From positions 496,001 to 560,000 of the forward strand of contig JAHFWL010000040.1 in the NCBI GenBank assembly GCA_021292165.1: a DNA stretch of 64,000 bases, given 5' to 3'. The notes below the pieces were generated by a model. It was not told the DNA's origin. It did no database searches and was given only the letters and a program-made list of their open reading frames with translations. Below are positions 40,052-50,939 of the stretch, in pieces. The position numbers and the translations under genes were made by a program. How positions within the stretch are numbered: position 1 is the first letter of the stretch; every line of letters starts with the position of its first letter. This stretch comes from Shinisaurus crocodilurus. Lineage: Eukaryota > Chordata > Lepidosauria > Squamata > Shinisauridae.

Positions 40052-41964
40052 CAGGGGAGGCGATTTCAGTGGGGCTCCTTATCCATGGCAGGTTTTATTT
40101 GGAGCCTTATAAGAGCTATCTTTTTTTTTTATGAATTTTATTTCATTTCATACAAACACAAAAACACATATATAACAAACAATATACACAATTAAAGAGG
40201 ACTTCCAATCTTCTCCACAGCTTAAGCAACCACAGTTATTCTTACAACATTCTCCGTTAACATAACTCACATTCAGTTACGGCAAACCAAAAACAAAACA
40301 ACATTTTAATCCAATTTAAAATCCCATTATTAAGAATATTAAGAATCCCTCTCTAGTATAGTACATTTACTCCTTGTTTCTTTCTATCTATCCATAAACC
40401 ACTTCACTTATAATTTTAAAGATATCTTTTTTTTTATACAGAAAAAAATTAAAAGTTAAAAAATAAGTAACAGCTAACAAAACAACAGAAGCACATAAGT
40501 CATCATTCTACTTGTAAAAGACAACAATAACAACAACAACAACAAAAAACCCTCCAAAAAACAAAAACAAAAAGCACAACCTTCCCCTTAATATGCTTAT
40601 ATCTTAATAATAATAATATTTTCTCTTACATCACCATTTATATTTGAAATCCAGGACAATCATATATGCCATCCCTTTTTAAATATTTAAAGTCCTTAAG
40701 TTTTATATATCGTATAGGCAATCCCTTTATCTGAATAATTCAATAAACAGCAGCCCTTCATCCTTTCCCAGTCAAAGCAAAATCAGATTTTTTAACAAAG
40801 CTCACATTTCCCTCTATCAAAAGGATGATAACTACATTCCAGATTCTGAACAAAAAACAAAGCAAGCCTACTCTGGGGATCTTGCTCACCGGCTTTATGA
40901 ACCTTCAGTCCAATCCAGATTTCAAAGCCTCTGTGAATCTCAGCATTCGCCATCTTGGGTTTTAAGAACTGCGTCATAACTTTTCTCCGAACCTTCTCCT
41001 TAAGCAAATTCAGTCCAATTAACACTTCAACGCCTCTGTGAATCTCTGGAAAGTCTCCAACATCCTTAATTACTTCTTTCTCCTCCTGTGTAATGTCCGA
41101 TTCCCGTCTTTTTTTTATTACGTCTTCTTCAAAGTTTACATCCCAACCTTGGATTAACACTTCAGCGCCTCTGTGAATCTCTGGGAAGTCTCCAACATCC
41201 TTAATTACTTCTTTCTCCTCCTGTGTAGTGTCCGATTCCCGTCTTTTTTTTGTTACGACTACTTCAAAGTTTACCTCCCAACCTTGGATTCTTCTTTCCA
41301 GTTTATTTAAGATATTATTTTCCAACTTTTTCCAAAGCAACATAAATGCTGAAGTCATATTGCCCTTGTACTTCCAAAATTCCACTGCACATAAAAGAAT
41401 TATAGCCCTCCTTCCAATTAGCACTTCTTATCTTCTTTGCCTCCCAGATATACCCACATTCAACTTACAGTTAATTATAATTCCTACTGTGCTGTAGAAA
41501 GATTCCAAATCGGCCAGTCCAGATATTATCCATCATTTTGGAAGTGAACACGTACGCCTCTAATGATCGGTGCAAGCCGGTCTCCTGAATACAGTGCCGC
41601 TTTCCCCCACCTCAGGTTACAGCCACAATCTGTCCGCCGAATGACAAACATAAAGCGATTTATAACCCTGCAAGGTATTTTGGGGGTAACATCAAATCTT
41701 AGCTTCTTATCAGAAGTAGATTCCCCAGTCAGAATTTATCTGGCCAGGAACGCTGTATCAGTTGTCCCACAGAGATTCTGTGTGACTTCAAAACTCCATG
41801 TTCACCCGGAAGTCGGAGCCTTATAAGAGCTATCCATGGTGGCGAACCTATCATGGGGATGGGGTTCAGCACCATGGATAGCTCCTATGAAGCTCCAAAT
41901 ATAACCTGGAAAACCCGTAATGGAAAAGGAGTCCCGCCAAAATAGAAGTCGCCAGCCTCCCCCG
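40052..41964. mobile_element. Foldback MITE split by a retroelement
   Basis: The left end CAGGGGAGGCG at 40052 and the right end at 41964 are the two halves of the MITE that is intact at 36199-36397 and 45660-45859. Confidence 0.8.
40121..41814 (-). mobile_element. L1-like poly(A) retroelement, 1.7 kb
   Basis: It starts with a T-run (the poly(A) end of a minus-strand insert). The 20-base sequence at 40101-40120 is repeated exactly at 41815-41834, a long target-site duplication typical of LINE-machinery insertion. A 210-codon minus-strand frame (40792-41424) is rich in Lys/Glu and holds a tandemly repeated block (EEKEVIKDVGDFPEIHRG twice), with a coiled-coil-like start (LLWKKLENNILNKLERRI). 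No reverse transcriptase is present, so it is internally deleted or a non-autonomous relative. The family name is a guess. Confidence 0.75.
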
Positions 41965-42746
41965 GGTGCGGGTTCATGCTTGGCCTGCCACTCGCATGTT
42001 TTGTGCATCGTCTCATAGGGACTGACACTCCGTTACATTTGGGTGCTGCTGGCTCTTGTTGTGGTCCTAGCGACCGAGAGAGCAGGCTCAAGCTTCATGC
42101 AATCGTTCCTTCTATTTCCAGTGTTCAGGTGTGAGTGTCGTTGCTCAACAGCCGTGAAATGATGGCTGACTGTGTGTGTGTGGGGGGGGGGGTGAACCAG
42201 GTGGGATGGGGAATTGAATGGAGTATCCTTGAGGAGGGCACTGACGAGGAACATTCCATCCACGCTGCAAGATTTTGTTACAGGTCCCGCTTGTGGGCCT
42301 CTCATCCTAAAATCATAATTCCTTCTAACTGCATTCAATGGGATTTGCTCCCAATGTAGTTGTGCGCACAGGATAGCTGCCTTACCCAACCTGAAATGGC
42401 TAATGCCTGTCTGGGAACTTGGCACTCAACTGCGCACATATTTCTTTTCTTCTGATAGGATCATATTCTTGATTCGATCGCATCCCTATAAAATTGACCT
42501 GGCTGAGCTATACAAGCCTTTCCAGGTGAGACATTAAATTAACCTTAATATTGTTAACGTTGGTGTAGCGAAGAAGCTGGAGTCATTCCACAGCAGTGTC
42601 TTTGAAGAAGCTTTCTTGGCCTCCATGTTGCTGTGATGACTAGTATTTGTTTTTCAGTAGATTAACTGAATATAAGATACAGTATAGGCACGCACACAGA
42701 CCTCAGCGGCTCAATTTCTTGTCTTCCTCCGAGAAAGGAAGAGTCT

Positions 42747-42763
42747 CCAGTGCCCTCTAGTGG
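42747..42763 (-). promoter_or_regulatory. CTCF-like motif, unit of V8
   Basis: CCACTAGAGGGCACTGG on the minus strand. Confidence 0.5.
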
Positions 42764-43209
42764 AAAAAGAGGGCATGACATCTATCCGTCTTTCCCAGCA
42801 TGGTACCCTCCACATGTTTTGAGCTACAAATCCAATCAGACTCAGCCAGCATGCCATTTGCCAGGGATGATGGGAGTTGTAGTACAAAACATCGGGAGGA
42901 CACCACGATGGGGAAAGGCTGGTGTTGGTGAAAAGGATACCAGAACACGGGCACGTTAAGTGGCAGCACCTTCTTTTCTTTCTTCTTACTGAAATGCAGC
43001 CAACGGGGGAAGCGGGAAGCTGTACTGCCTGTATTTTCCCCCCAATGGAGAGAAAAAAAATGCTTGGAGGGGGCAATTTGGTTTGGGAAAACAGCAGGAG
43101 GAGACAGAAACACAAACACCTTCCTTCACTCCCACTTAGAAATGGATATTATTGGCTTGGCTGGCCCAAAACATGCAGCTGCCTGAGGAGAAGGAGAAGG
43201 TGGATGCCC

Positions 43210-43465
43210 CCTCCCTTTCCATGTAGAAAAGCTGACTGGACAGTTTCAGCAGAACCTTTCTTCAACACGGACAATGGGAGAGCATTCTCCTCCGCACCTT
43301 CCTGTGGGACTTGGAATAATAAACCAAGAGTCCATAACCTGGATCCAACTGCTCTGATTTTGCTTGTGCCAATACAAGATCTCTGGATTTCATTCATAGG
43401 AGTGATTGAGCTGGATGGCGTCTCCTCCTGTGGCAGAAACAAATCAGTCCAGCTGGGTTCAGGAG
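43210..43465 (-). pseudogene. Relic V exon left of V8
   Basis: Same decayed exon as left of V7 and V9 (TDLF, shifted QLNHSYE, WIQVMDS). An extra 'caga' near 43474 and at the V9 equivalent distinguishes these two flanks from V7. Confidence 0.65.
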
Positions 43466-43528
43466 GGTCCCAGACAGAGCCCACAGGAACCCGGAGCTGA
43501 GTGTGTTCGACTTGCAGGCTCCGTCCCA

Positions 43529-43567
43529 GGTTTTGCGATGGGCAGGATGCATCTTCTGAGCACTGTG
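43529..43567 (-). other. V8 recombination signal (23-spacer)
   Basis: Heptamer CACAGTG (43561-43567), 23-base spacer, nonamer CGCAAAACC (43529-43537). Confidence 0.9.
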
Positions 43568-43851
43568 AGCCATGGCACAGAAATACACTGCAGAATCCTC
43601 AAACCGGGCTGCATTCCTGGAGAGGGCAGTGGCTCGCTGCTCTGTGTTCAAGCTCATATTGAAATCGCCCTGAAGCTCCGTTTTAGTTGAAAACAGCATG
43701 GCTATTGAGAGGATCTGGCCGCCTTGGATCTGCTTGTACCATTGCACGCTAATCGGAGTTCCTTGATAGGAGCAGTTGAGCTGGATGGCTTCTCCCTCCT
43801 TGGCAGAAACAAATCGGTCCGTCTGGGTGACCTTTTCTTGGCCTGAAGCAC
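43568..43851 (-). CDS. TRAV: TCR alpha V8 exon
   Basis: Open 284-base V exon starting ASGQEKVTQTDRFVSAKEGE, with Cys26, Trp37 (SVQWYKQ) and Cys91 intact. The protein differs from V9 essentially at one CDR2-region residue (MLFSTKT against MLYSTKT). Both share RATALSRN, where V6 has RATSLSRN. Such closeness points to recent duplication or gene conversion. The leader is at 44232-44286, with an intron of 380 bases. Confidence 0.92.
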
Positions 43852-44153
43852 CTGGAAGAGAAGAAGAGCAACATGAAAGGTCCCGGTCAGTTTTCTCATC
43901 CTTCAAAAATAAATCGAAGGAAAAGCAGAGAGAAAATAACAAGGAAGAAAAAAGACAGGAGCGAGAGGAGTAGAAGACCGGCAGGCAGGCAGGCAGCCTG
44001 TTTATGTTTTGACAGTGGACACAGTCTGATGAACCATTAAGACAACCTCAGCAGCTGCAATCCTATGCTTACTGACTTGAGGAACTCCTGTCGAACTCAG
44101 TGGGACTAACTAACTTCCGAGTAAACTTCCTTCAGATTGAGATGCTTTCTCCC

Positions 44154-44163
44154 AGTGACGTCA
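44154..44163 (+). promoter_or_regulatory. CRE-type decamer in V8 leader intron
   Basis: AGTGACGTCA, same place as in V6 and V7. Confidence 0.45.
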
Positions 44164-44231
44164 AGCGCACCTTACAGAGTCCTGGATTGGGACGATGCCA
44201 GGAAGGTCCAAATGCATTCACACGTCCCTAC

Positions 44232-44286
44232 CTGCGCAGAGGGCCAGTAGCAAAGTGGCAGTGATCCTTCTCGCCAGGGTCCCCAT
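44232..44286 (-). CDS. TRAV: V8 leader exon
   Basis: MGTLARRITATLLLALCA, donor G|GTAGGG, 55 bases. The last codon is GCA instead of ACA. Confidence 0.9.
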
Positions 44287-44691
44287 CTTTCGTTTCTGAG
44301 GCAACTGAGATGAACGCATTTCAGTCAGTCTCAGAGGAGCTGCTCTGTGACAGAACCACGAACTTGTGGGTGGCTTCATGTCCCCATCATCCGAGGATCA
44401 AAGGAGTTGTCAGATTTTGCTCGGTCTGTGTCGTCAGAGGGGGGCCATGTAGATAAGGCAGGGCTTCTCTCATTTAGGTAGGGCTTCTCTACATGAGTCA
44501 TTTATTGTGCTCTCGTGATTCTTCACTCATGTTAGCTTGCAGGTACTTTCCCTCGCCCATTCTTTGCAACCATTTCCACACTTCTTCTTTTTTTTTTTAG
44601 ATCGAGGAAGGTGTGGTATCATTATTAACTGGGAATGGCAGAATGAACCGTAATGAGTAACCCTTGTGTATTTGCGCAATTCTGCTATACG

Positions 44692-44708
44692 GCGGCGCCA
44701 CCTTGTGG
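44692..44708 (-). promoter_or_regulatory. Second CTCF-like motif, V8 upstream flank
   Basis: CCACAAGGTGGCGCCGC on the minus strand, about 410 bases upstream of the V8 ATG. Confidence 0.5.
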
Positions 44709-45659
44709 TTGTGCAATGGAACATATAGAAAGGCAGAGTAAGAAAAAGCCTCCAGAAAAAGATTGCGTGTAAAGGAGTCGATCTTAATCCCACAAAGAAT
44801 CCTGAAGCAGAAGCCTTGGTAAAGTGGCCGGTTAAAAACTTCATGCAGAGAAGCCCTTAGTCCTAACAAGCTTTCCCAAAGTCAACAAAACATCCAGCCT
44901 CTCCAAACATTTCTCCCTTACTTGCTAGCTTTCCACAAGGCAGGGAGTTTGGTCATTTGTGTGTGGGGGGTGTGTGTGTTCCCATGTGATCGCCCTGCAA
45001 AGGAGGAAAAATGTGCTTAGGGCAGGGCTCTCCAACCTTGGGTCCCCAGATGTTGCTGGCCCTCTGGTTTGCCTACAACTCCCAACATAGCCAATGGTGA
45101 GGGAAGATGGGAGTTGTAAGCCAAAATATATGGAGGGCCACAACTTGCTGACTCCTGAATTGGGGCATTATTCAGACATGCAATTTCCATCTGCATTTTG
45201 AAGAGTAGGGCAAGACCAGTTGTTCTTTTTCCTCTGTTCACTCTAAAGAAAAAGGCACTCACTCGCTGGATCTTTCTTTCTTTCTTTCTTTCTTTTTTTT
45301 TCTTTTTTCCTGTTGAGCATATCCTTCCCTTTCCATGGGTCTCAGGCAAGGTTGCTCCTGTATTTAGATGCTAACACTGAAAAGGAAAGAAAGCTACAGA
45401 GAATGGGATGTTGGAGAGTTAGGATCCCACTTCTGGCACAAATTTACTGGCCTGCCTTGGCAAATCTCTTAGCCCCCAGGGCTGGTTCCTAGGGGACGTT
45501 TTGTACTCACTGTAGACAAAATACACAATTGAGCCCGCCTCAAATGCGAACTGCACCTGCATTTATTGCTCTCACCATTCCACCTTAAAACACACAGACT
45601 TGGCTTTTCACTCATGTGTTTTAAGGAAGAATGAGGACAATAATACATGCAGGTGCAGG

Positions 45660-45859
45660 CAGGGGAGGCGATTTTGGTGGGGCTCCTTATCCATTGCAGG
45701 TTTTATTTGGAGCCTTATAAGAGCTATCCATGGTGGCGAACCTATCATGGGGATGGGGTTCAGCACCATGGATAGCTCCTATGAAGCTCCAAATATAACC
45801 TGCAAAACCTGTAATGGAAAAGGGAGTCCCGCCAAAATAGAAGTCGCCAGCCTCCCCTG
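45660..45859. mobile_element. Foldback MITE
   Basis: Intact copy with CAGGGGAGGC and CCTCCCCTG ends, shared with the V6 and V7 units. Confidence 0.75.
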
Positions 45860-46663
45860 GGTGCGGGTTCATGCTTGGCCTGCCACTCGCATGTTTTGTG
45901 CATCGTCTCATAGGGACTGACACTCAGTTACATTTGGGTGCTGCTGGCTCTTGTTGTGGTCCTAGCGACCGAGAGAGCAGGCTCTCAAGCTTCATGCAAT
46001 CGTTCCTTCTATTTCCAGTGTTCAGGTGTGAGTGTCGTTGCTCAACAGCCATGAAATGATGGCTGACTGTGTGTGTGTGTGGGGGGGGTGAACCAGGTGG
46101 GATGGGGAATTGAATGGAGTATCCTTGAGGAGGGCACTGACGAGGAACATTCCATCCACGCTGCAAGATTTTGTTACAGGTCCCGCTTGTGGGCCTCTCA
46201 TCCTAAATCGTAATTCCTTCTAACTGCATTCAATGGGATTTGCTCCCAATTTAGTTGTGCGCACAGGATAGCTGCCTTACCCAACCTGAAATGGCTAATG
46301 CCTGTCTGGGAACTTGGCACTCAACTGCGCACATATTTCTTTTCTTCTGATAGGATCACATTCTTGATTCGATCGCATCCCTATAAAATTGACCTGGCTG
46401 AGCTATACAAGCCTTTCCAGGTGAGACATTAAATTAACCTTAATATTGTTAACGTTGGTGTAGCGAAGAAGCTGGAGTCATTCCACAGCAGTGTCTTTGA
46501 AGAAGCTTTCTTGGCCTCCATGTTGCTGTGATGACTAGTATTTGTTTTTCAGTAGATTAACTGAATATAAGATACAGTATAGGCACGCGCGCGCGCGCAC
46601 ACACACACACACACAGACCTCAGCGGTTCAATTTCTTGTCTTCCTCCGAGAAAGGAAGAGTCT

Positions 46664-46680
46664 CCAGTGCCCTCTAGTGG
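46664..46680 (-). promoter_or_regulatory. CTCF-like motif, unit of V9
   Basis: CCACTAGAGGGCACTGG on the minus strand. The next equivalent at 50394-50410 has a substitution (CCATTAGAGGGC). Confidence 0.5.
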
Positions 46681-47119
46681 AAAAAGAGGGCATGACATCT
46701 ATCCGTCTTTCCCAGCATGGTACCCTCCACATGTTTTGAGCTACAAATCCCATCAGACTCAGCCAGCATGCCATTTGCCAGGGATGATGGGAGTTGTAGT
46801 ACAAAACATCGGGAGGATACCACGATGGGGAAAGGCTGGTGCTGGTGAAAAATATACCAGAACACGGGCACGTTAAGTGGCAGCACCTTCTTTTCTTTCT
46901 TCTTACTGAAATGCAGCCAACGGGGGAAGCGGGAAGCTGCCTATACTGCCTGTATTTTCCCCCCAATGGAGAAAAAAAAATGCTTGGAGGGGGCAATTTG
47001 GTTTGGGAAAACAGCAGGAGGAGACAGAAACACAAACACCTTCCTTCACTCCCACTTAGAAATGGATATTATTGGCTGGCCCAAAACATGCAGCTGCCTG
47101 AGGAAAAGGAGAAGATGGA

Positions 47120-47385
47120 TGCCCCCTCCCTTTCCATGTAGAAAAGCTGACTGGACAGTTTCAGCAGAACCTTTCTTCAACACGGACAACGGGAGAGCAT
47201 TCTCCCCCGCACCTTCCTGTGGGACTTGGAATAATAAACCAAGAGTCCATAACCTGGATCCAACTGCTCTGATTTTGCTTGTGCCAATACAAGATCTCTG
47301 GATTTCATTCATAGGAGCGATTGAGCTGGATGGCGTCTCCTCCTGTGGCAGAAACAAATCAGTCCATCTGGGTTCAGGAGGGTCC
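47120..47385 (-). pseudogene. Relic V exon left of V9
   Basis: Same decayed exon as left of V7 and V8, with no cysteine pair and no heptamer. Confidence 0.65.
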
Positions 47386-47443
47386 CAGACAGAGCCCACA
47401 GGAACCCGGAGCTGAGTGTGTTCGACTTGCAGGCTCCGTCCCA

Positions 47444-47482
47444 GGTTTTGCGATGGGCAGGATGCATCTTCTGAGCACTGTG
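47444..47482 (-). other. V9 recombination signal (23-spacer)
   Basis: Heptamer CACAGTG (47476-47482), 23-base spacer, nonamer CGCAAAACC (47444-47452). Confidence 0.9.
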
Positions 47483-47766
47483 AGCCATGGCACAGAAATA
47501 CACTGCAGAATCCTCAAACCGGGCTGCATTCCTGGAGAGGGCGGTGGCTCGCTGCTCTGTGTTCAAGCTCATATTGAAATCGCCCTGAAGCTCCGTTTTA
47601 GTTGAATACAGCATGGCTATTGAGAGGATCTGGCCGCCTTGGATCTGCTTGTACCATTGCACGCTAATTGGAGTTCCTTGATAGGAGCAGTTGAGCTGGA
47701 TGGCTTCTCCCTCCTTGGCAGAAACAAATCGGTCCGTCTGGGTGACCTTTTCTTGGCCTGAAGCAC
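47483..47766 (-). CDS. TRAV: TCR alpha V9 exon
   Basis: Open 284-base V exon starting ASGQEKVTQTDRFVSAKEGE, with Cys26, Trp37 (SVQWYKQ) and Cys91 (VYFCAMA). It is nearly the same protein as V8, and as V6 apart from its extra codon. The leader is at 48139-48193, with an intron of 372 bases. Confidence 0.92.
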
Positions 47767-48060
47767 CTGGAAGAGAATAAGAGCAACATGAAAGGTCCCG
47801 GTCAGTTTTCTCATCCTTCAAAAATAAATCGAAGGAAAAGCAGAGAGAAAATAACAAGGAAGAAAAAAGACAGGAGCGAGAGGAGTAGAAGACAGGCAGG
47901 CAGGCAGTCTGTTTATGTTTTGACAATGGACACAGTCTGATGAACCATTAAGACAACCTCAGCAGCTGCAATCCTATGCTTACTGACTTGAGGAACTCCT
48001 GTTGAACTCAGTGGGACTAACTTCCGAGTAAACTTGCTTCAGATTGAGATGCTTTTTCCC

Positions 48061-48070
48061 AGTGACATCA
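48061..48070 (+). promoter_or_regulatory. CRE-like decamer in V9 leader intron
   Basis: AGTGACATCA: one change from the V6-V8 word, but still within AGTGAYRTCA. Confidence 0.4.
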
Positions 48071-48138
48071 AGCGTACCTTACAGAGTCCTGGATTGGGAC
48101 AATGCCAGGAAGATCCAAATGCATCCACACTTCCCTAC

Positions 48139-48193
48139 CTTTGCAGAGGGCCAGCAGCAAAGTGGCAGTGATCCTTTTCACCAGGGTCCCCAT
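48139..48193 (-). CDS. TRAV: V9 leader exon
   Basis: MGTLVKRITATLLLALCK, donor G|GTAGGG, 55 bases. It is the most diverged leader of the cluster. Confidence 0.9.
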
Positions 48194-49106
48194 CTTTCGT
48201 TTCTGAGGCAGCTGAGATGGTTGATGAATGCATCTCAGTTAGTCTCTGGTGGAGCTGCTCTGTGACTGAACCACAAACTGTGGGTGGTTTCATGTTCCTG
48301 TCTCCGGAGGATCAAAGGAGTTGTCAGATTTTGCTCAGTCTGTGTCATCAGAGGGGGCAATGTAGAAAAGGCAGGGATTCTCACATTTGTCCCTAGGAAC
48401 CTTTCCTTAAGTCAACAAAACATCCAACCTCTCCAAACGTTTCTCCTTTACTTGCTAGCTTTCCATAAGGCAGGGAGTTGTGTCCCCCCCCCCCCATTTA
48501 GGGCCAAGGTGGGCAACATGTGTCCCTCTAGACAATTTGCCTACAACTCCCATCAGAGCTAATGGTGAGGGAAGATGGGAGTTGTAAGCCAAAGCTTCTG
48601 GAGGGTCACAGGTTGGCCATTCCTGCCTCAGGGCATTATTAAGTCATGCCATTTGCATCTGCATTTTGAAGAGTAGGGATAGACCAGTTGTTTCTGCATT
48701 CACCTAAAAGAAAACAAGACTGGGTGGCTCTTTCTTTATCTTCCTCCTGCTCCCTTTCCATATTTCCCAGGGAAAGTTGCTCCTATATTTAGATGCTAAC
48801 ACTGAAAAGGAAAGAAAGCTACAGAGAATGGGTTGTTGGAGGGTTGGGATCCTACTTTTGGCACAAATTTACTGGCCCACCTTGGCAAATCACTGATCTC
48901 CCAGGGCTGGTTCCTATTGGACTTTTTGTACTCACTGTAGACAAAATGCACAATTGATGCATCAAATCTGAACTACACCTGCATTTATTTCTATCTCCAT
49001 TCCCCCTTGAAACAACAAACTTGGCTTTTCACCTGTGTGTTTTAAGAAGGCATGAAGATAGTAATACACACAGGAGCAGGTTTATGTTCAATTTATATCT
49101 GGATTT

Positions 49107-49340
49107 ATTAATCATATTTATATATCCCACCTTTTTTTGTTCAAGGAAACCAAGGAGGCATACATAATTCTTCTCCTCTCTATTTCATCCTCACAACAAC
49201 CCTGAGAGGTAGGTTAGACTGAGTCAGTGACTAGCCCAAAATCACCCAGTGAGCTTTTGTGGCCAAATGGGGAGTGCAACCAAGATCTCCAAAGTCCCAA
49301 CCAAATACTCTTAACCACTACACCACACTGGCTCTCTGTT
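49107..49340 (-). mobile_element. tRNA-derived SINE
   Basis: Minus-strand copy at the position equivalent to 25715-26985 (the one split by the LTR). Confidence 0.75.
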
Positions 49341-49472
49341 TCACACGGTTTGACATGCCACTCATGTGTTTTGTACAAAGTCTCATGGGAACTGACGCTC
49401 ACTTACTTTTGGTCACTTCTGGCTCTTATGACACTAGCATCGGAGATGGGAAGTTGAAGCATCATCCAATCA

Positions 49473-49697
49473 TTCAGTGTTGGACTCGGGAGATCCGGGT
49501 TCTAGTCCCCGCTCGGCCATGAAACTCACTGGGTGACTTTGGGCCAGTCACGGTCTCTCAGCCTAACCTACCTCACAGGGGTGTTGTGAGGATAAAATGG
49601 AGAGGAGGAGGAGGATTATGTAAGCCACCTTGGGTTCCTTGAAGGAAAAAGGGTGGGGTATAAATATAATTAATTAATTAATTAATTAATTAATTAA
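49473..49697 (+). mobile_element. tRNA-derived SINE, 5'-truncated
   Basis: It starts inside the head ('gttggactcgggagatccgg'), continues through 'gggtgactttgggccagtca' and ends in a TTAA repeat. Confidence 0.75.
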
Positions 49698-50312
49698 TCC
49701 CTCCTATTTTCAATGTTCAGCTGTGAGTGTCATTGCTTATTTAGCCAAAATGGCACCATCAACACATGTGAGGACTGTGCATGCTCACTGGCTATGAAAT
49801 GATGGCTTGACTGCAATTGGAGGGGAGAGGAGAAAAATGGGGGAGGGAACAGAATGGAATATCCTGGACGAGGGCTGATGAGGAAGACTCCGTCCATTCT
49901 GCAGCATTTTGTTACAGGTTCCACTTGTTACTCTCTGATCCTCAGCAATAATTCCTTCCAACTGAGTTCAATGGGATTTGTTCGCAAAAAGTAGTGCACA
50001 CAGGACTGCAGCCTCACCCAGCCTAAAATTGCTCCTGCCTGCCTAGGGACCTCTCAATTCAATACATATTTTTCTTCATCTGGTAGAATCATATTCTTGA
50101 TTTGATCCCATCCCTATTTCTGATTGGCCTGGCTGATGTATATACGGTAAGACCTTCCAAGTTAGAACCTTAATATTCTTAAGGATGGTATAGCCAAGAA
50201 GCCAGAGTTGTTCCGGAGGGGTGTCGTCCTTGAAGAAGCTCTCTTGGTCTCCGTGTTACTACGATGCCTAGTATTTGTTTTTCAGTAGATTAACTGAATA
50301 CAAGATACAGGC

Positions 50313-50339
50313 ACAGAGAGAGAGAGAGAGAGAGAGAGA
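50313..50339. repeat. (GA)n microsatellite
   Basis: Homologous position to 33225-33267. Confidence 0.9.
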
Positions 50340-50615
50340 CACGTCCTCACTCAGCTGCTGGATTTCTGTCTTCCTCTGAGAAAGGAAGAGTCTCCAGTGC
50401 CCTCTAATGGAAAACGCAGGCATGACATAGATCAATCTTTCCCAGCTTCATGCCCTCCAGATATTTGGGGCCACAAATCCCATCAGCCTCAGCCAGCATG
50501 CCATTTGTCAGCGATGATTAGAGTTGTAGTACAAAACATCTGGAGGAAACCATGATGGTGAAAAGGCTGGTGTAGCTGAAAGAGAACACACATTATGTTG
50601 GAGAACATTATGTTG

Positions 50616-50860
50616 GAGAGCCAGTGCGGCGTAGTGGTGAGAGTGTTGGACTGGGACTCGGGAGATCCGGGTTCTAGTCCCCGCTCAGCCATGAAACTCA
50701 CTGGGTGACTTTGGGCCAGTCACTGACTCTCAGCCTAACCTACCTCACAGGGTTGTTGTGAGGATCAAATGGAGAGGAGGAGGAGGATTGTGTAAGCCAC
50801 CTTGGGGTCCTTGCAGGAAAAAAGGTGGGGTATACATATAATAAATAAATAAATAAATTT
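50616..50860 (+). mobile_element. tRNA-derived SINE
   Basis: Full-length copy from 'gagccagtgcggcgtagtgg' to an AAATAAAT tail. Confidence 0.8.
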
Positions 50861-50939
50861 TTCCCCCTTTTTCCTGAAATGCAGCCACAGGGGCCGGGGG
50901 GGTGGGGGGGCTCTACAACCTGTATTTTCCCCCAATGGA

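Larger units (their letters stand above)
36881..42457. repeat. Tandem V unit (contains V7), enlarged by a retroelement
   Basis: Colinear with the V6 unit. Subtracting the 1694-base insert and its 20-base duplication gives about 3.86 kb, the size of the others. Confidence 0.8.
42458..46350. repeat. Tandem V unit (contains V8)
   Basis: About 3.9 kb, colinear with the V6 and V9 units. A partial 'ccaaccttgggtccccagatg' MITE fragment is added near 45025-45060. Confidence 0.8.
46351..50085. repeat. Tandem V unit (contains V9)
   Basis: Colinear with the V8 unit as far as the V9 leader. The flank to the right (48200-50085) is more diverged, lacks the second CTCF-like motif, and instead keeps the SINE also seen in the V4 flank. 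Confidence 0.7.
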
